Source of the DNA: Methylobacterium sp. WSM2598
Lineage (GTDB): Bacteria > Pseudomonadota > Alphaproteobacteria > Rhizobiales > Beijerinckiaceae
Assembly (NCBI RefSeq): GCF_000379105.1
Contig: NZ_KB900609.1
Span: 4,229,163-4,293,162 of the forward strand
Direction of reading: 5' to 3'
Length of the DNA: 64,000 nucleotides
A program made the translations under genes and the position numbers. Of this stretch, positions 25,261 through 33,053 are shown in pieces. Below the pieces are notes generated by a model. The model was not told the origin of the DNA and did not search any database. It was given only the letters and a program-made list of their open reading frames with translations. Numbering within the stretch: the first letter of the stretch is position 1; every line of letters begins with the position of its first letter.

Positions 25261-25626
25261 GAAGGCGTGCGGCCCATCGTGATCGAGGACGTGGATGCGG
25301 ACCGCGACTGACACTTGGATTGTCATGGTTAACAAATCGTGACCAGCAACAGGACCAACGCCCCGCATCGGGCGACGAGGCAACACGCGCCGGCAGCTCG
25401 AACCGGTCGGCCGCACGGATCCCGCTGAGGCCGAGGCGCGCCGCCATGCCCGGGCGCAGGAGCAGGCCCTGGCCGCCCGATCCGAACCAGGCGGCCTCCG
25501 CGAAGCCCGGGGGGTGGTTCACTCGGTCGCCACGGGGCCCAGCTGGATGGAGGCCGGCTCGTGCCGTCCCGAGCGGCGGGGCCGCGGGCTCGCCGAGCGG
25601 TACGGGGCCGCTCACCGCGGTTCCGC

Positions 25627-26700
25627 TCAGGCCGCGTCCGAGGTGTTGCGCGAGATGGGCGCAACCGGGTGAGCGTGACCCTGAGCAGCCGTGCCTGCGC
25701 CCGGCGCGGCCGCATCGCCGCGCGAGGTCGCACCGCTCATGAGCCAGGCCACCGCCAGCGCCAGGGCTTCGTCGATCGGTCTCGGCCTGTATCCGAGTTC
25801 CCTGCGGGCCTTGCCGTCGTCGAACGGGGCCGAGCGACGCGCGAGGCGCACACCTTCGCGCGTGGCGACCGGAGGGCGTCGCGTGAGGTGATCGGCGGCC
25901 CACTCGGCCACGGCCGCCACCGTCATGGCGATGCCGGCCGGGAGCGCCACGGACGGCATCGGCCGGCCCGACAGATGCTCCAGCCTGGCCAGGAGTTGCC
26001 GAAGCCGAACGTTCTCACCGCCCAGCACGTAGCGCTGACCAGGACGCCCCCGCGCGCCCGCGAGGCGGAGCCCTTCGGCTGCGTCGCGCACGTCGACGAG
26101 GTTCAGCGTGCAATCAAGGAAGACCGGTGCATGCCCGTTCAGGAACAGGGACAGCATGGCCGCGGGCGGCGTCATGTTCCGGTCGTCGGGCCCGATCGGC
26201 ACCGTGGGGCTCGCGATCACGATGTGGCGTCCGGCCGCCGCGGCGGCGAGCGCTGCCTGTTCGGCGAGGCATTTCGACCGCGTATAGGGACCGGACATCC
26301 GGTCGAGGGGCGGGAGATCGTCCCCGCGCACCGGCGCAACGTCGCGCGATCGGGTGAGCAGCACGGCCTCGGTCGAGCAATGGACCACCCGCACCGCGGC
26401 AGGCGCGGCGGCCAGCAGGCACCTCGTCCCGTTCGCGTGGACGCGGGCGAAGGCCCCCCGGTCGGCGGACCACAGGTGCGGGATCCCGGCGAGATGGTAG
26501 ACCTGCCCGACCCCGTTCATCGCGACCGAGAGCGCGGCTTCGTCGAGCACGGAGCCGCGGCGATACTCGACGCAAGCCGGAAGGCCGTGCGGGTCGCCGC
26601 AATCGAACACCCGCACGGTACGCCCGGCGGCAAGCAGCGACGCGACCAGATGCCGGCCGATGAAACCGCATCCACCCGTGACGAGATCGACGGAGGGCAT
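25627..26700 (-). CDS. NAD-dependent epimerase/dehydratase (extended SDR)
   Basis: A 357-residue extended short-chain dehydrogenase. It shows the NAD(P)-binding TGGCGFIGRHL at the N-terminus, YHLAG, the catalytic YTRSK (Tyr-X3-Lys) after a Ser/Thr-containing VHCSTEAV strand, and a C-terminal ELGYRPRPIDEALA block. It is close to the hopanoid-associated sugar epimerase (HpnA) and dihydroflavonol-reductase-like group, which sequence alone cannot separate. The ATP-grasp gene lies 146 bp upstream on the same strand, so the pair may form a small modification or ligation pathway. The last ~40 residues are Ala/Gly-rich and probably disordered. Confidence 0.85.
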   Translation of the reverse strand: MPSVDLVTGGCGFIGRHLVASLLAAGRTVRVFDCGDPHGLPACVEYRRGSVLDEAALSVAMNGVGQVYHLAGIPHLWSADRGAFARVHANGTRCLLAAAPAAVRVVHCSTEAVLLTRSRDVAPVRGDDLPPLDRMSGPYTRSKCLAEQAALAAAAAGRHIVIASPTVPIGPDDRNMTPPAAMLSLFLNGHAPVFLDCTLNLVDVRDAAEGLRLAGARGRPGQRYVLGGENVRLRQLLARLEHLSGRPMPSVALPAGIAMTVAAVAEWAADHLTRRPPVATREGVRLARRSAPFDDGKARRELGYRPRPIDEALALAVAWLMSGATSRGDAAAPGAGTAAQGHAHPVAPISRNTSDAA

Positions 26701-26846
26701 CGGTAGCCTCAGCAGATCGATAGAGAATGCTAACGCCCCACCGTGATGTGCAATTGATCTTGCTCAAGATGCTCCGAACGGCCGTGCGCCGTGTCCGGCC
26801 TTCGGGTGGGGTGGCCGCGACGCTGCGGCCCCCGCGGGCCGGACGC

Positions 26847-28115
26847 TCACGCCATCTCACGGATCTGCCGCATGGCTTCCGGCGTCAGGAGATGAGCGCC
26901 CCATCCGCGCCGCACCACCGCCCCGGCTCCGCCCGGCCGTGCGAGAAGCGCCAGCGCCGCACCGATCACCGGCAGGGCACTCGGCGGGTCGAGACGCACC
27001 GGGGTCAACTCCTCCCGCGCCTGCGCGAACGGGCCCGAGGCCGCGAGAAGCTGCGCGGCCGTCGCGAGCACGGCCCGGCGGTTGCCGCTTCGGAGCGCCG
27101 CACCCAGGAGCGCCTGCAACGAGAGGCGTGTGCGAATTCCCGGCCGCCCCGTGAGGCAGCGCGGCACGGGTCGTCCCAAGGACACCTGGACCAGCAGATC
27201 CGCGAGGTTGAGGCCCGCGAGGGTGGCGGCCATCGGCTCGACGAGGCGCGGATTGCCGTCGATGTAGAGCGGGTGCGCCCCGCTCTCGTCGATGAAGTAG
27301 TCGACGGACAAGGCCCCGTGCCAGGCCAAGTGTGCACCGATTCGGGCGAGGTCGCCCGCGACTCCGGGCCGGTGGACGCTCTCCTTGAGGGCCGCTCCAC
27401 CCCCGGCTCCCTCGATGAGGCGGCGCGTGGCGTGAAATCCGACGAGGCGCCCCTCCTGGAACACCGCCTGGGCCTGCTCCAGCGGCGCGCTCACCCACTC
27501 CTGCACGAGGATCGGTTCGCCCGCGGCCGTCGTCCGCGCGATCTCGGCCGCGGCGCGGTCCCGGTCCGCCCGGCACCGGATCGGCCACGTGCTGCGGCTC
27601 GCCGTGCCCAGGGCCGCCTTCACCACGAAAGGGTAAGCCTCGTGCCGGGCGATGCCGCGCGGGTCGTCGAGGAGGATCGTTCGCGGCTGAGGCAGGGCGA
27701 GTTCGGTCAGGAGATCGCGAAATTCGAGCTTCGTCTGAACGCGCTCGAAGCAGGCGAAGGCCGGAACGGCCAGGGCCGCCAGCGGGTGCAGCTCGTCGGC
27801 GACGCGGGAGACGAGGTAGGCCTGCTCGTGGATCGGGAGAAGAACGTCGAATCTGTCCTGCGCCAGCACCTGGCGCAGGAACCGCCGAAAGCCCTTCGGA
27901 TCCGTGCCGAGCGGCGGGCAGCGGTAGCCGCGAGAGACGAAGCGTGAGAACCGCCCGAGGCAGAACGGCGCCGGGTCGCAGAACGCGATCTCGTGTCCTG
28001 CGAGCGCCAGGGCCGTGATGGCTTGGCGGGCAGAGGTGCTGCCGCCTTCGGTCAGGAGAACGCGCACGCGGTGCTCAGCCCAGGTCACCCGGTCATGCCA
28101 TGGCGGGCTTTTCAC
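26847..28115 (-). CDS. ATP-grasp domain protein (carboxylate-amine ligase-like)
   Basis: A 422-residue protein. It has an N-terminal pre-ATP-grasp Rossmann-like part (VRVLLTEGGSTSARQAITALALAGHEIAFCDP), then an ATP-grasp fold: PFVVKAALGTASRS near the nucleotide, ILVQEWV for adenine contacts, and the metal-binding acidic run YIDGNPRLVEP. It belongs to the CarB-like/carboxylate ligase group and likely joins a carboxylate to an amine via an acyl phosphate. Substrates cannot be named. The GTG at 28115 is uncertain; a start at GTG 28064 would begin right at the Rossmann strand. It pairs with the SDR gene downstream. Confidence 0.82.
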   Translation of the reverse strand: MKSPPWHDRVTWAEHRVRVLLTEGGSTSARQAITALALAGHEIAFCDPAPFCLGRFSRFVSRGYRCPPLGTDPKGFRRFLRQVLAQDRFDVLLPIHEQAYLVSRVADELHPLAALAVPAFACFERVQTKLEFRDLLTELALPQPRTILLDDPRGIARHEAYPFVVKAALGTASRSTWPIRCRADRDRAAAEIARTTAAGEPILVQEWVSAPLEQAQAVFQEGRLVGFHATRRLIEGAGGGAALKESVHRPGVAGDLARIGAHLAWHGALSVDYFIDESGAHPLYIDGNPRLVEPMAATLAGLNLADLLVQVSLGRPVPRCLTGRPGIRTRLSLQALLGAALRSGNRRAVLATAAQLLAASGPFAQAREELTPVRLDPPSALPVIGAALALLARPGGAGAVVRRGWGAHLLTPEAMRQIREMA

Positions 28116-28410
28116 GCTCTATACTGGAGCTTACGCGGATCGGCGCGGAGATCAAAGGCGCGATCGTCGGCCTCGAAGGACCGCCGTCGGGCGCCGAGCG
28201 GCCAATCCGGCGGGCAGTGTCGACGGTCCGGACGTGGCGCGTCATGGCACCTCAGGCCGCGCGACGCCGGACGCGCGAGCCCCCCCGGCCACAGCGACGC
28301 CAGGCGGAAGCGTGTCGGCGCGATGAGGAGACCTCCGCCGGCTGAGACGATCCGCCGGAAGCGACCGAGGCAATCTCCGGAAGGTCGATCATCGGCCGCA
28401 CGGCCGCTGA
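28116..28410. other. intergenic region, no gene seen
   Basis: Short plus-strand open frames (for example 28100-28345) lack any recognisable feature and overlap the ATP-grasp 5' end. I see no promoter motif that stands out. Confidence 0.4.
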
Positions 28411-28974
28411 TCAGGAGTGATCGCTCCGTTCGATCTCATCGAGCACGGCGTCGGGCGCCACATCCTGTCTGAGCTCATCGACTTCGGGATCGGCTTCCGT
28501 CTCGATGCCCAGCCGCTCCGTGATGGCCGATACCATCGCGACGAGCTTCGTCACCTCGTGCTCGGCCAAGAGGCTGATGTGAAGATCGAGATCAGCTCGC
28601 TTGTCGGCCGCCGCGGCCATGCGGTTCTGGCTGATCAGCACGAAGGTCGACAGGAAGATCGCCTCGACGGACGCCGAGGTGCCCAGGATCACGAAGGACT
28701 CGTCCCACTTTGGCAGGATCGGGAGCAGCCCCGCGTTCACGAGGGTCCAGAAGCCGAAGAGCACGACGTGCAGGTAGACGAATGCCATGCTGCCCGTGAA
28801 GCGCGTGATCGCCTCGGCCACGCGCTCCTGCGCGGAGGCGGCTCGCTCGGCCGCACTCCTGCGCTCCTGCAGCGTCCGGATGTTGCGGATGAGGGCGGGA
28901 GCCAGTCCTTCCGGTTGAGGCGGCGGAAAGGTCGTCCTTGCAGGGGGGCTTTTCCGCTCGTCTTGCCTCGGCAT
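28411..28974 (-). CDS. DUF1003 membrane protein
   Basis: A 187-residue protein of the DUF1003 family. After a charged N-terminus it has two transmembrane helices (FVYLHVVLFGFWTLVNAGLL and VEAIFLSTFVLISQ) separated by a short loop with WDESFVIL. A cytoplasmic helical tail follows that includes ADLDLHISLLAEHEVTKLV. The family role is not established; members are two-helix inner-membrane proteins. ATG 28974 is chosen; the upstream in-frame extension is low complexity. Confidence 0.9.
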   Translation of the reverse strand: MPRQDERKSPPARTTFPPPQPEGLAPALIRNIRTLQERRSAAERAASAQERVAEAITRFTGSMAFVYLHVVLFGFWTLVNAGLLPILPKWDESFVILGTSASVEAIFLSTFVLISQNRMAAAADKRADLDLHISLLAEHEVTKLVAMVSAITERLGIETEADPEVDELRQDVAPDAVLDEIERSDHS

Positions 28975-29477
28975 TCGGACGGGCCTCGTGAGGGGGTTTG
29001 CCTGACCAACCAGCCTCCGCAACGGGGTGTTCCCGCCGCGGGACGCGGAGCCACCCCGAGGCGCGTCCCATGAGCGTGCCTGCGCGTCCACGTCCAGCGA
29101 CAAGGATGCCGGCACCCGAGCCCAAAGCGGTCGCCGCCAAGTCCTGACTGCCCCGGGCGCCCTCCATGTCCCGCCGCGCCAGCGTCGAGGCGGTCCCCGG
29201 CATGCGTTTCTCCAGCGACGCCGGACAATGTCGCGCTCGATCAAGCGGGTCGTCGCGAAGCGGCCTAGCCTCGCAGGGTGTCCACGCTGACGGCCGGGCC
29301 GCATGGGGCGTCCTCCTGGAAAGTTGCCTCGCGGACGAATTGGCCATCATCGCGCGGACCCGCCGCCTGATCCGCACCATCGAGAGCAAGCACCCGGTCA
29401 AGCTCGCAGCCCGACCCCGACCCGTCAGGCCCCGCGCCGCAACGCCGGTGCGGGGCCGCCAACCCTGTGAGTGGGCT
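28975..29477. other. intergenic region with family C motif
   Basis: 500 bp without a supported gene. A plus-strand open frame from 29166 runs into the next gene but is low complexity before 29478. It holds a family C motif at 29229-29246. Confidence 0.45.
29229..29246 (+). repeat. family C motif, copy 5
   Basis: TGTCGCGCTCGATCAAGC on the plus strand, about 230 bp before the small secreted-protein gene at 29478. Confidence 0.5.
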
Positions 29478-29924
29478 ATGTCCGTCGTCGCATCACCTGT
29501 CGTCACGAAGGTTCGGCGCGCGCGCCTGCACGGTTCGGCGGATCCCCGGCCGCGGCTTCGTCGCCGGGCAAACCCGTGGCCGCGGCGCCCCCTCGTCGGG
29601 GCCGTGATCTGGCTGGCTCTGACCGGGCCGCTTCACGCGGGAGCCTGCACGGGCGCGATCGAGAGCCTGCAGCGCGAGGTGGACGCCAGGATCGAGCAGG
29701 AGGCCGGGAGCGGGCGCACGGCCCCGGAAAGTACGGCTGCGATGCGTCACCGGCAGCCGACGCCCGGATCAATCCTGCAGGCCGAAGTGGCTCTCGGCGA
29801 GGGCGGCGCGGCGGCGGCGGCGCGGGCCGCGCTCGCCCGAGCGCGGAGCGCCGACCAAGCCGGAGACCCGGGGGGTTGCGAGGACGCCGTCGCCCAGGCG
29901 CGCCGGATCCTGAGAGGATCGTGA
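29478..29924 (+). CDS. small secreted protein, helical
   Basis: A 148-residue product. A basic N-region is followed by a hydrophobic stretch (PLVGAVIWLALTGPLHAGA) that would serve as a signal peptide. The mature ~95 residues are helical with two cysteines (ACTGAIESLQREVDARIEQE and GGCEDAVAQARRILRGS). The pattern of two helices linked by a Cys pair is common in short secreted proteins of this lineage. No function is known. It lies 27 bp before the membrane protein at 29952 and may share its transcript. Confidence 0.65.
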   Translation: MSVVASPVVTKVRRARLHGSADPRPRLRRRANPWPRRPLVGAVIWLALTGPLHAGACTGAIESLQREVDARIEQEAGSGRTAPESTAAMRHRQPTPGSILQAEVALGEGGAAAAARAALARARSADQAGDPGGCEDAVAQARRILRGS

Positions 29925-29951
29925 GCTGACGGGAGCCCCGGAGAACGAGCG

Positions 29952-30611
29952 ATGTCCCCCGTATCCCCACGACAGCTTGCCCCCCTTGCTCCTGGCCCGC
30001 AGGATCAGGCGAGCGCCGGCGCGAGCACGACGACCCACTCCCTGGCGCGACGGGCCGCCGCCGAGGCGAAGCGCTACCTGGGCTTCGCCTCTTACCTCGT
30101 CGTGATCTTCGGCACCCTGATCCTCTTCAGCGTGAATATCTACGCCCGAGTCGACCAGGAGGTTCAACACTTTCCGAGTTATCATTTCTACGCGCTCGGC
30201 CTGATCAATGCCCTGGTGCTGGCCAAGTTCATGCTGATCGCCGAGGCGGCGAAGGTCGGGTCCCTGACCGGCATTGGCCGGCGCCTGGAGGGAGGGCCGC
30301 TCCTCTACGTGATCCTGTACCGCTCGCTTCTGTTCACGGCGGTCCTGGCGGCCGCTTACGTGCTGGAGGAGTTGCTGGTCGGGGCTTGGCACGGGAAGCC
30401 GCCACGCGCCGTCCTGCCGGAGATGGCCGGCGGCCCGCGCGGCCTGGCGACTTTCGCCTGGGTGATGTTCGTGGCGCTGATCCCGTACTTCACGTACCGG
30501 GAGATCGACCATGCGACCGGTGGCGCGCAGCTGCGCGCGCTCCTGCTGGGGCCTGCCGGGCGGCGTCACGCGGGATCGGGCTCCGAGCCCGGTCGCCCCC
30601 TCGGCTCCTGA
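29952..30611 (+). CDS. small multi-helix membrane protein (paralogue of the one at 11773)
   Basis: A 219-residue protein with about four hydrophobic helices, paralogous to the product of 11773-12324. The second helix (FYALGLINALVLAKFMLIAEA), YVLEE and VALIPYFTYREID segments are shared. The N-terminal ~45 residues are Ser/Ala/Gln-rich and probably cytoplasmic and disordered. The C-terminus is a basic Arg/Ser tail. Family and role are unrecognised. Each paralogue has its own neighbours (an RND pump; a TAXI receptor), so context gives no shared pathway. Confidence 0.8.
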   Translation: MSPVSPRQLAPLAPGPQDQASAGASTTTHSLARRAAAEAKRYLGFASYLVVIFGTLILFSVNIYARVDQEVQHFPSYHFYALGLINALVLAKFMLIAEAAKVGSLTGIGRRLEGGPLLYVILYRSLLFTAVLAAAYVLEELLVGAWHGKPPRAVLPEMAGGPRGLATFAWVMFVALIPYFTYREIDHATGGAQLRALLLGPAGRRHAGSGSEPGRPLGS

Positions 30612-30692
30612 GGACACGAGGCCATGCCGCGCAGGACGGGCCCGATCCAGCCCCGGAATCGGTTCACGGCGCGCCGCCAGGGGCACCTCGTG

Positions 30693-32099
30693 TTACCTGG
30701 AATGGACCAGGGTGGCCGCGGGCCGGGAGCCCGTATCGGGGCCGAGCGCGGCGCGCCGGCAATCCAGGGCGTGCCGGGCATGCGCGAGCGCCGTCGAGAA
30801 GGCTGACAGCTGATCGGCTGCCATGGTCCCGGGCGACCGGCCCAGAACGGACGACACCAGCCCCTGAAACTCGCCCTCCAGCGCCACGAGTTCGGGCGCC
30901 TCGGCGCGAGGCGCTCGGTCGGCGATCTCCACCAGCCGCTTGATCGGCCGCCAATCCTCCTCCGACCTCCGCCGGCTCCAGTAGCTCGAGACGGCCGCGA
31001 ACAGCGAGCCGGCGAGGCTGATGACCAAGCCGCCGACATAGAAATATTGCTGGAACTGGTCGAAGAAGCTCTGGTCCCCGTTGCTGAGATAGGCCGCGAC
31101 GCCCGGGTGGACGGGCAGGATCGGGCTCTTGTCGTCGGGATCGGGCGCCTCGATCTGGTTGGCGAGCGGCGTGATGGTCGCGAGCTTGGCCTTGGCGGTC
31201 AGGATCGAGCGGGCGATCGCGGCCGCCACGACGTTGGGCATCAGTTCCGACGCGGCGAACCGGTAGGTGACGGCGAGCGTCGTGGCGGTGTCGCTCGGCG
31301 TGGCGGGCCTCGCCCGGAACGCCCCGGCGGGCACGTCGATCGATTCGAAGCCGGGGAAGCGCTTGCCGATGGCCTCCGCCTCGTCGAGATCGAGGATCGT
31401 CGGCGTCCCCCTGGTCGCGTGCGCGATCGCCGCGACCACATCGACGACCTCGCCCGGGGCCACGGGGCCGACCGCGAGGATCGCGGCCAGCTTCTTCTGC
31501 TGGACGGCCTGGGCGAGGTCGTCCACCGGCAGGAAGACCCTGCCCACATCCTTGGCGGCGACGTTGAAGTAGCCCAGCACCGTGTCGAGGACCCGGGCAT
31601 TGGCGGCCTGCAGCGGCCCGGCGGGGATGCCGACCGTCTTGCCCGCCAGGTTGGCGACGGAGCTGACGTGGCTATGGGGCGGCAGGACGAAGGCGACGAC
31701 GTCCCTGCGCAGGATCACGATGGTCTGGGCATTAGCGGGCGGGGCCGCGTCGCTGCGCACGATCGCGAGGTCGGTCCGGCCCTCCTCCAGAGCCTTGGCA
31801 CTCCCCCCGAGGTCGTCCACCTGCACGAGTTCCAGGTTGACGCGGGGATGCTGGACCTTGGAGACGGACGCGAAGGCCGCGATGAAGCGGTAGGCCGCGC
31901 TGCCCGGCGGGCCCGTGGTGATGCGCAGGTTGGCGTGCGGCGACCAGACATGCGCGAGCCCGAAACCGGCAGCTGCGGCGAGCAGCACCCCGACGAGGGC
32001 CAGGGCTCGGCCCCATCCCCTGCGCCGCGGCACGACGGCGACGGAGCTTTCCGGGCCCGCCCGGTCAGGCTCGGCATCGACGGGCTTCGCGTTCCTCAT
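30693..32099 (-). CDS. TAXI family TRAP solute-binding protein, membrane anchored
   Basis: A 468-residue protein with an N-terminal anchor helix (ALALVGVLLAAAAGFGLAHV). The TAXI-type receptor domain follows: LRITTGPPGSAAYRFIAAFA, VDDLGGSAKALEEGRTDLAIVRSDA, VGIPAGP and a long ligand-binding lobe. A second transmembrane helix near 365-385 (YFYVGGLVISLAGSLFAAVSSYW) leads to a ~80-residue cytoplasmic helical domain. The C-terminal helix and tail are not part of ordinary TRAP receptors. No TRAP permease gene is near, so this is an orphan, possibly a sensor. ATG 32099 is preferred over GTG 32105. Confidence 0.85.
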   Translation of the reverse strand: MRNAKPVDAEPDRAGPESSVAVVPRRRGWGRALALVGVLLAAAAGFGLAHVWSPHANLRITTGPPGSAAYRFIAAFASVSKVQHPRVNLELVQVDDLGGSAKALEEGRTDLAIVRSDAAPPANAQTIVILRRDVVAFVLPPHSHVSSVANLAGKTVGIPAGPLQAANARVLDTVLGYFNVAAKDVGRVFLPVDDLAQAVQQKKLAAILAVGPVAPGEVVDVVAAIAHATRGTPTILDLDEAEAIGKRFPGFESIDVPAGAFRARPATPSDTATTLAVTYRFAASELMPNVVAAAIARSILTAKAKLATITPLANQIEAPDPDDKSPILPVHPGVAAYLSNGDQSFFDQFQQYFYVGGLVISLAGSLFAAVSSYWSRRRSEEDWRPIKRLVEIADRAPRAEAPELVALEGEFQGLVSSVLGRSPGTMAADQLSAFSTALAHARHALDCRRAALGPDTGSRPAATLVHSR

Positions 32100-32116
32100 C
32101 GTCACCCCGCTCCGGG

Positions 32117-32152
32117 CGCTTCGGCCGCTTCGGCCGCTTCGGCCGCTTCGGC
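32117..32152. repeat. 9-bp tandem repeat, four copies
   Basis: Four perfect CGCTTCGGC units just upstream of the TAXI receptor start (32099), overlapping its likely 5' leader. Copy-number change here could alter expression of that gene. Confidence 0.8.
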
Positions 32153-32254
32153 CGCATCATGCTGGCGCCCCAGGGACGGTTCCGGCTCCGCCATGCGGCG
32201 ATGGCCCGATCCAAGCGAGCCTAGTCCAGACGTGGACGCGCCTCCCGGGCCCGC

Positions 32255-32548
32255 TCAGCAATCGTCGCAGGCGCCATCGTGCTTCGGGCGCCTCCGATCG
32301 CCGCCGTGATCACGCCGTTCAATCTGCCGGGTCCGTGCGCCCTGACCGCCCCCCTGCGCGCCCTCGCTCACGTCGAGCGGGGGCGTGCTGATCGCTTCCC
32401 GTTGCATGCGCTCCAGCTGCGCATCGCTGGGGATGGTGACGCTGCCCTGCGCGAGGACCACACGGGGTTCGGCTCGGCCGGTTCCACCCGCTGCCCCTGC
32501 GAGAAGCGAGAGCATCAGGACGGCGGCGCCTGCGTGTGAGTTCGTCAT
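32255..32548 (-). CDS. small secreted low-complexity protein
   Basis: A 97-residue product starting at ATG 32548, with GGAGGAGG shortly upstream. It has a signal peptide (NSHAGAAVLMLSLLAGAAGGTGRA). The mature part begins EPRVVLAQGSVTIPSDAQLERMQREA, and a Gly/Arg/Asp-rich C-terminus ends in CDDC. The strong ribosome site supports translation; the tail looks poorly constrained. Function unknown. Confidence 0.55.
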   Translation of the reverse strand: MTNSHAGAAVLMLSLLAGAAGGTGRAEPRVVLAQGSVTIPSDAQLERMQREAISTPPLDVSEGAQGGGQGARTRQIERRDHGGDRRRPKHDGACDDC

Positions 32549-32752
32549 GACCTCATGACCTCCTCCGCGGCAGCCATAGAACGGACAGGGATGCTTCATC
32601 TTAGCCCTCATGGGTTCTCCTGACTTGATCGCAAGGGACAGGACCTTACAGCTCCGGCATCGAGGCAGTTTCGGCGGCAAAGGAGCCGCCGCGTTCTCCG
32701 CTGCCCCCACGAGTGCCCCCAACGAGCGCGCTGTCCCCATCTGCCGGCAGAT

Positions 32753-32770
32753 TGTCCCGGGCGATCAAGC
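32753..32770 (+). repeat. family C motif, copy 6
   Basis: TGTCCCGGGCGATCAAGC on the plus strand, about 285 bp before the parvulin gene at 33054. Confidence 0.5.
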
Positions 32771-32910
32771 GGGAGGGGCGGATCTTCGGATGATGCGAGC
32801 GGCGAGCGCGAGACTTCGCGTGGGTCTGCCGGCCGGTGGTGCCCTGGCCTCTGCCTCGTCAGCCCCGGCGAGGCGGTCGAGGCGGTGCGCGCAACGCAGC
32901 GGCGCGGCAT

Positions 32911-32960
32911 GTCTCGTGCGACTTGTCTCGTGCGACTTGTCTCGTGCGACTTGTCTCGTG
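32911..32960. repeat. 14-bp tandem repeat, 3.6 copies
   Basis: Perfect head-to-tail units GTCTCGTGCGACTT starting at 32911, 32925 and 32939, then a partial fourth unit. It lies about 95 bp upstream of the parvulin-HupE-DUF3604 operon start, where repeated binding sites or slippage-based variation could act. Confidence 0.85.
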
Positions 32961-33053
32961 GATGCGTCCGCAATCCTGCCGGCCCGTTCGCGATGCTCCC
33001 TGCCGAGATCCGGCCGTGACGGTGATGCGCCCGTCGGGATGGAGAGGACGAGG

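Larger units (their letters stand above)
24775..25626. other. intergenic region with repeat A copy 3 and a terminator
   Basis: About 850 bp without a supported gene. A long minus-strand open frame crosses it, but it reads through repeat A and is low complexity. Contents are repeat A copy 3 (24935-25050) and a strong hairpin with a T-run (25225-25260). The rest, 25270-25626, shows nothing I can name. Confidence 0.5.
32549..33053. other. intergenic region with tandem repeats
   Basis: About 500 bp between divergent genes. It contains a family C motif (32753-32770) and a 14-bp tandem repeat (32911-32960). No gene is supported. Confidence 0.5.

Noticed and set aside
24238..25416. A 392-codon minus-strand frame through 24.2-25.4 kb
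   Set aside because: It crosses repeat A and terminator sequence and has no consistent domain; the matching segment is repeat-derived.
25329..25733. Short frames before the SDR gene
   Set aside because: No start site, motif or plausible composition; overlaps the SDR C-terminus.
28100..28345. A plus-strand 81-codon frame overlapping the ATP-grasp start
   Set aside because: Only the first ~25 residues look protein-like and no ribosome site is clear.
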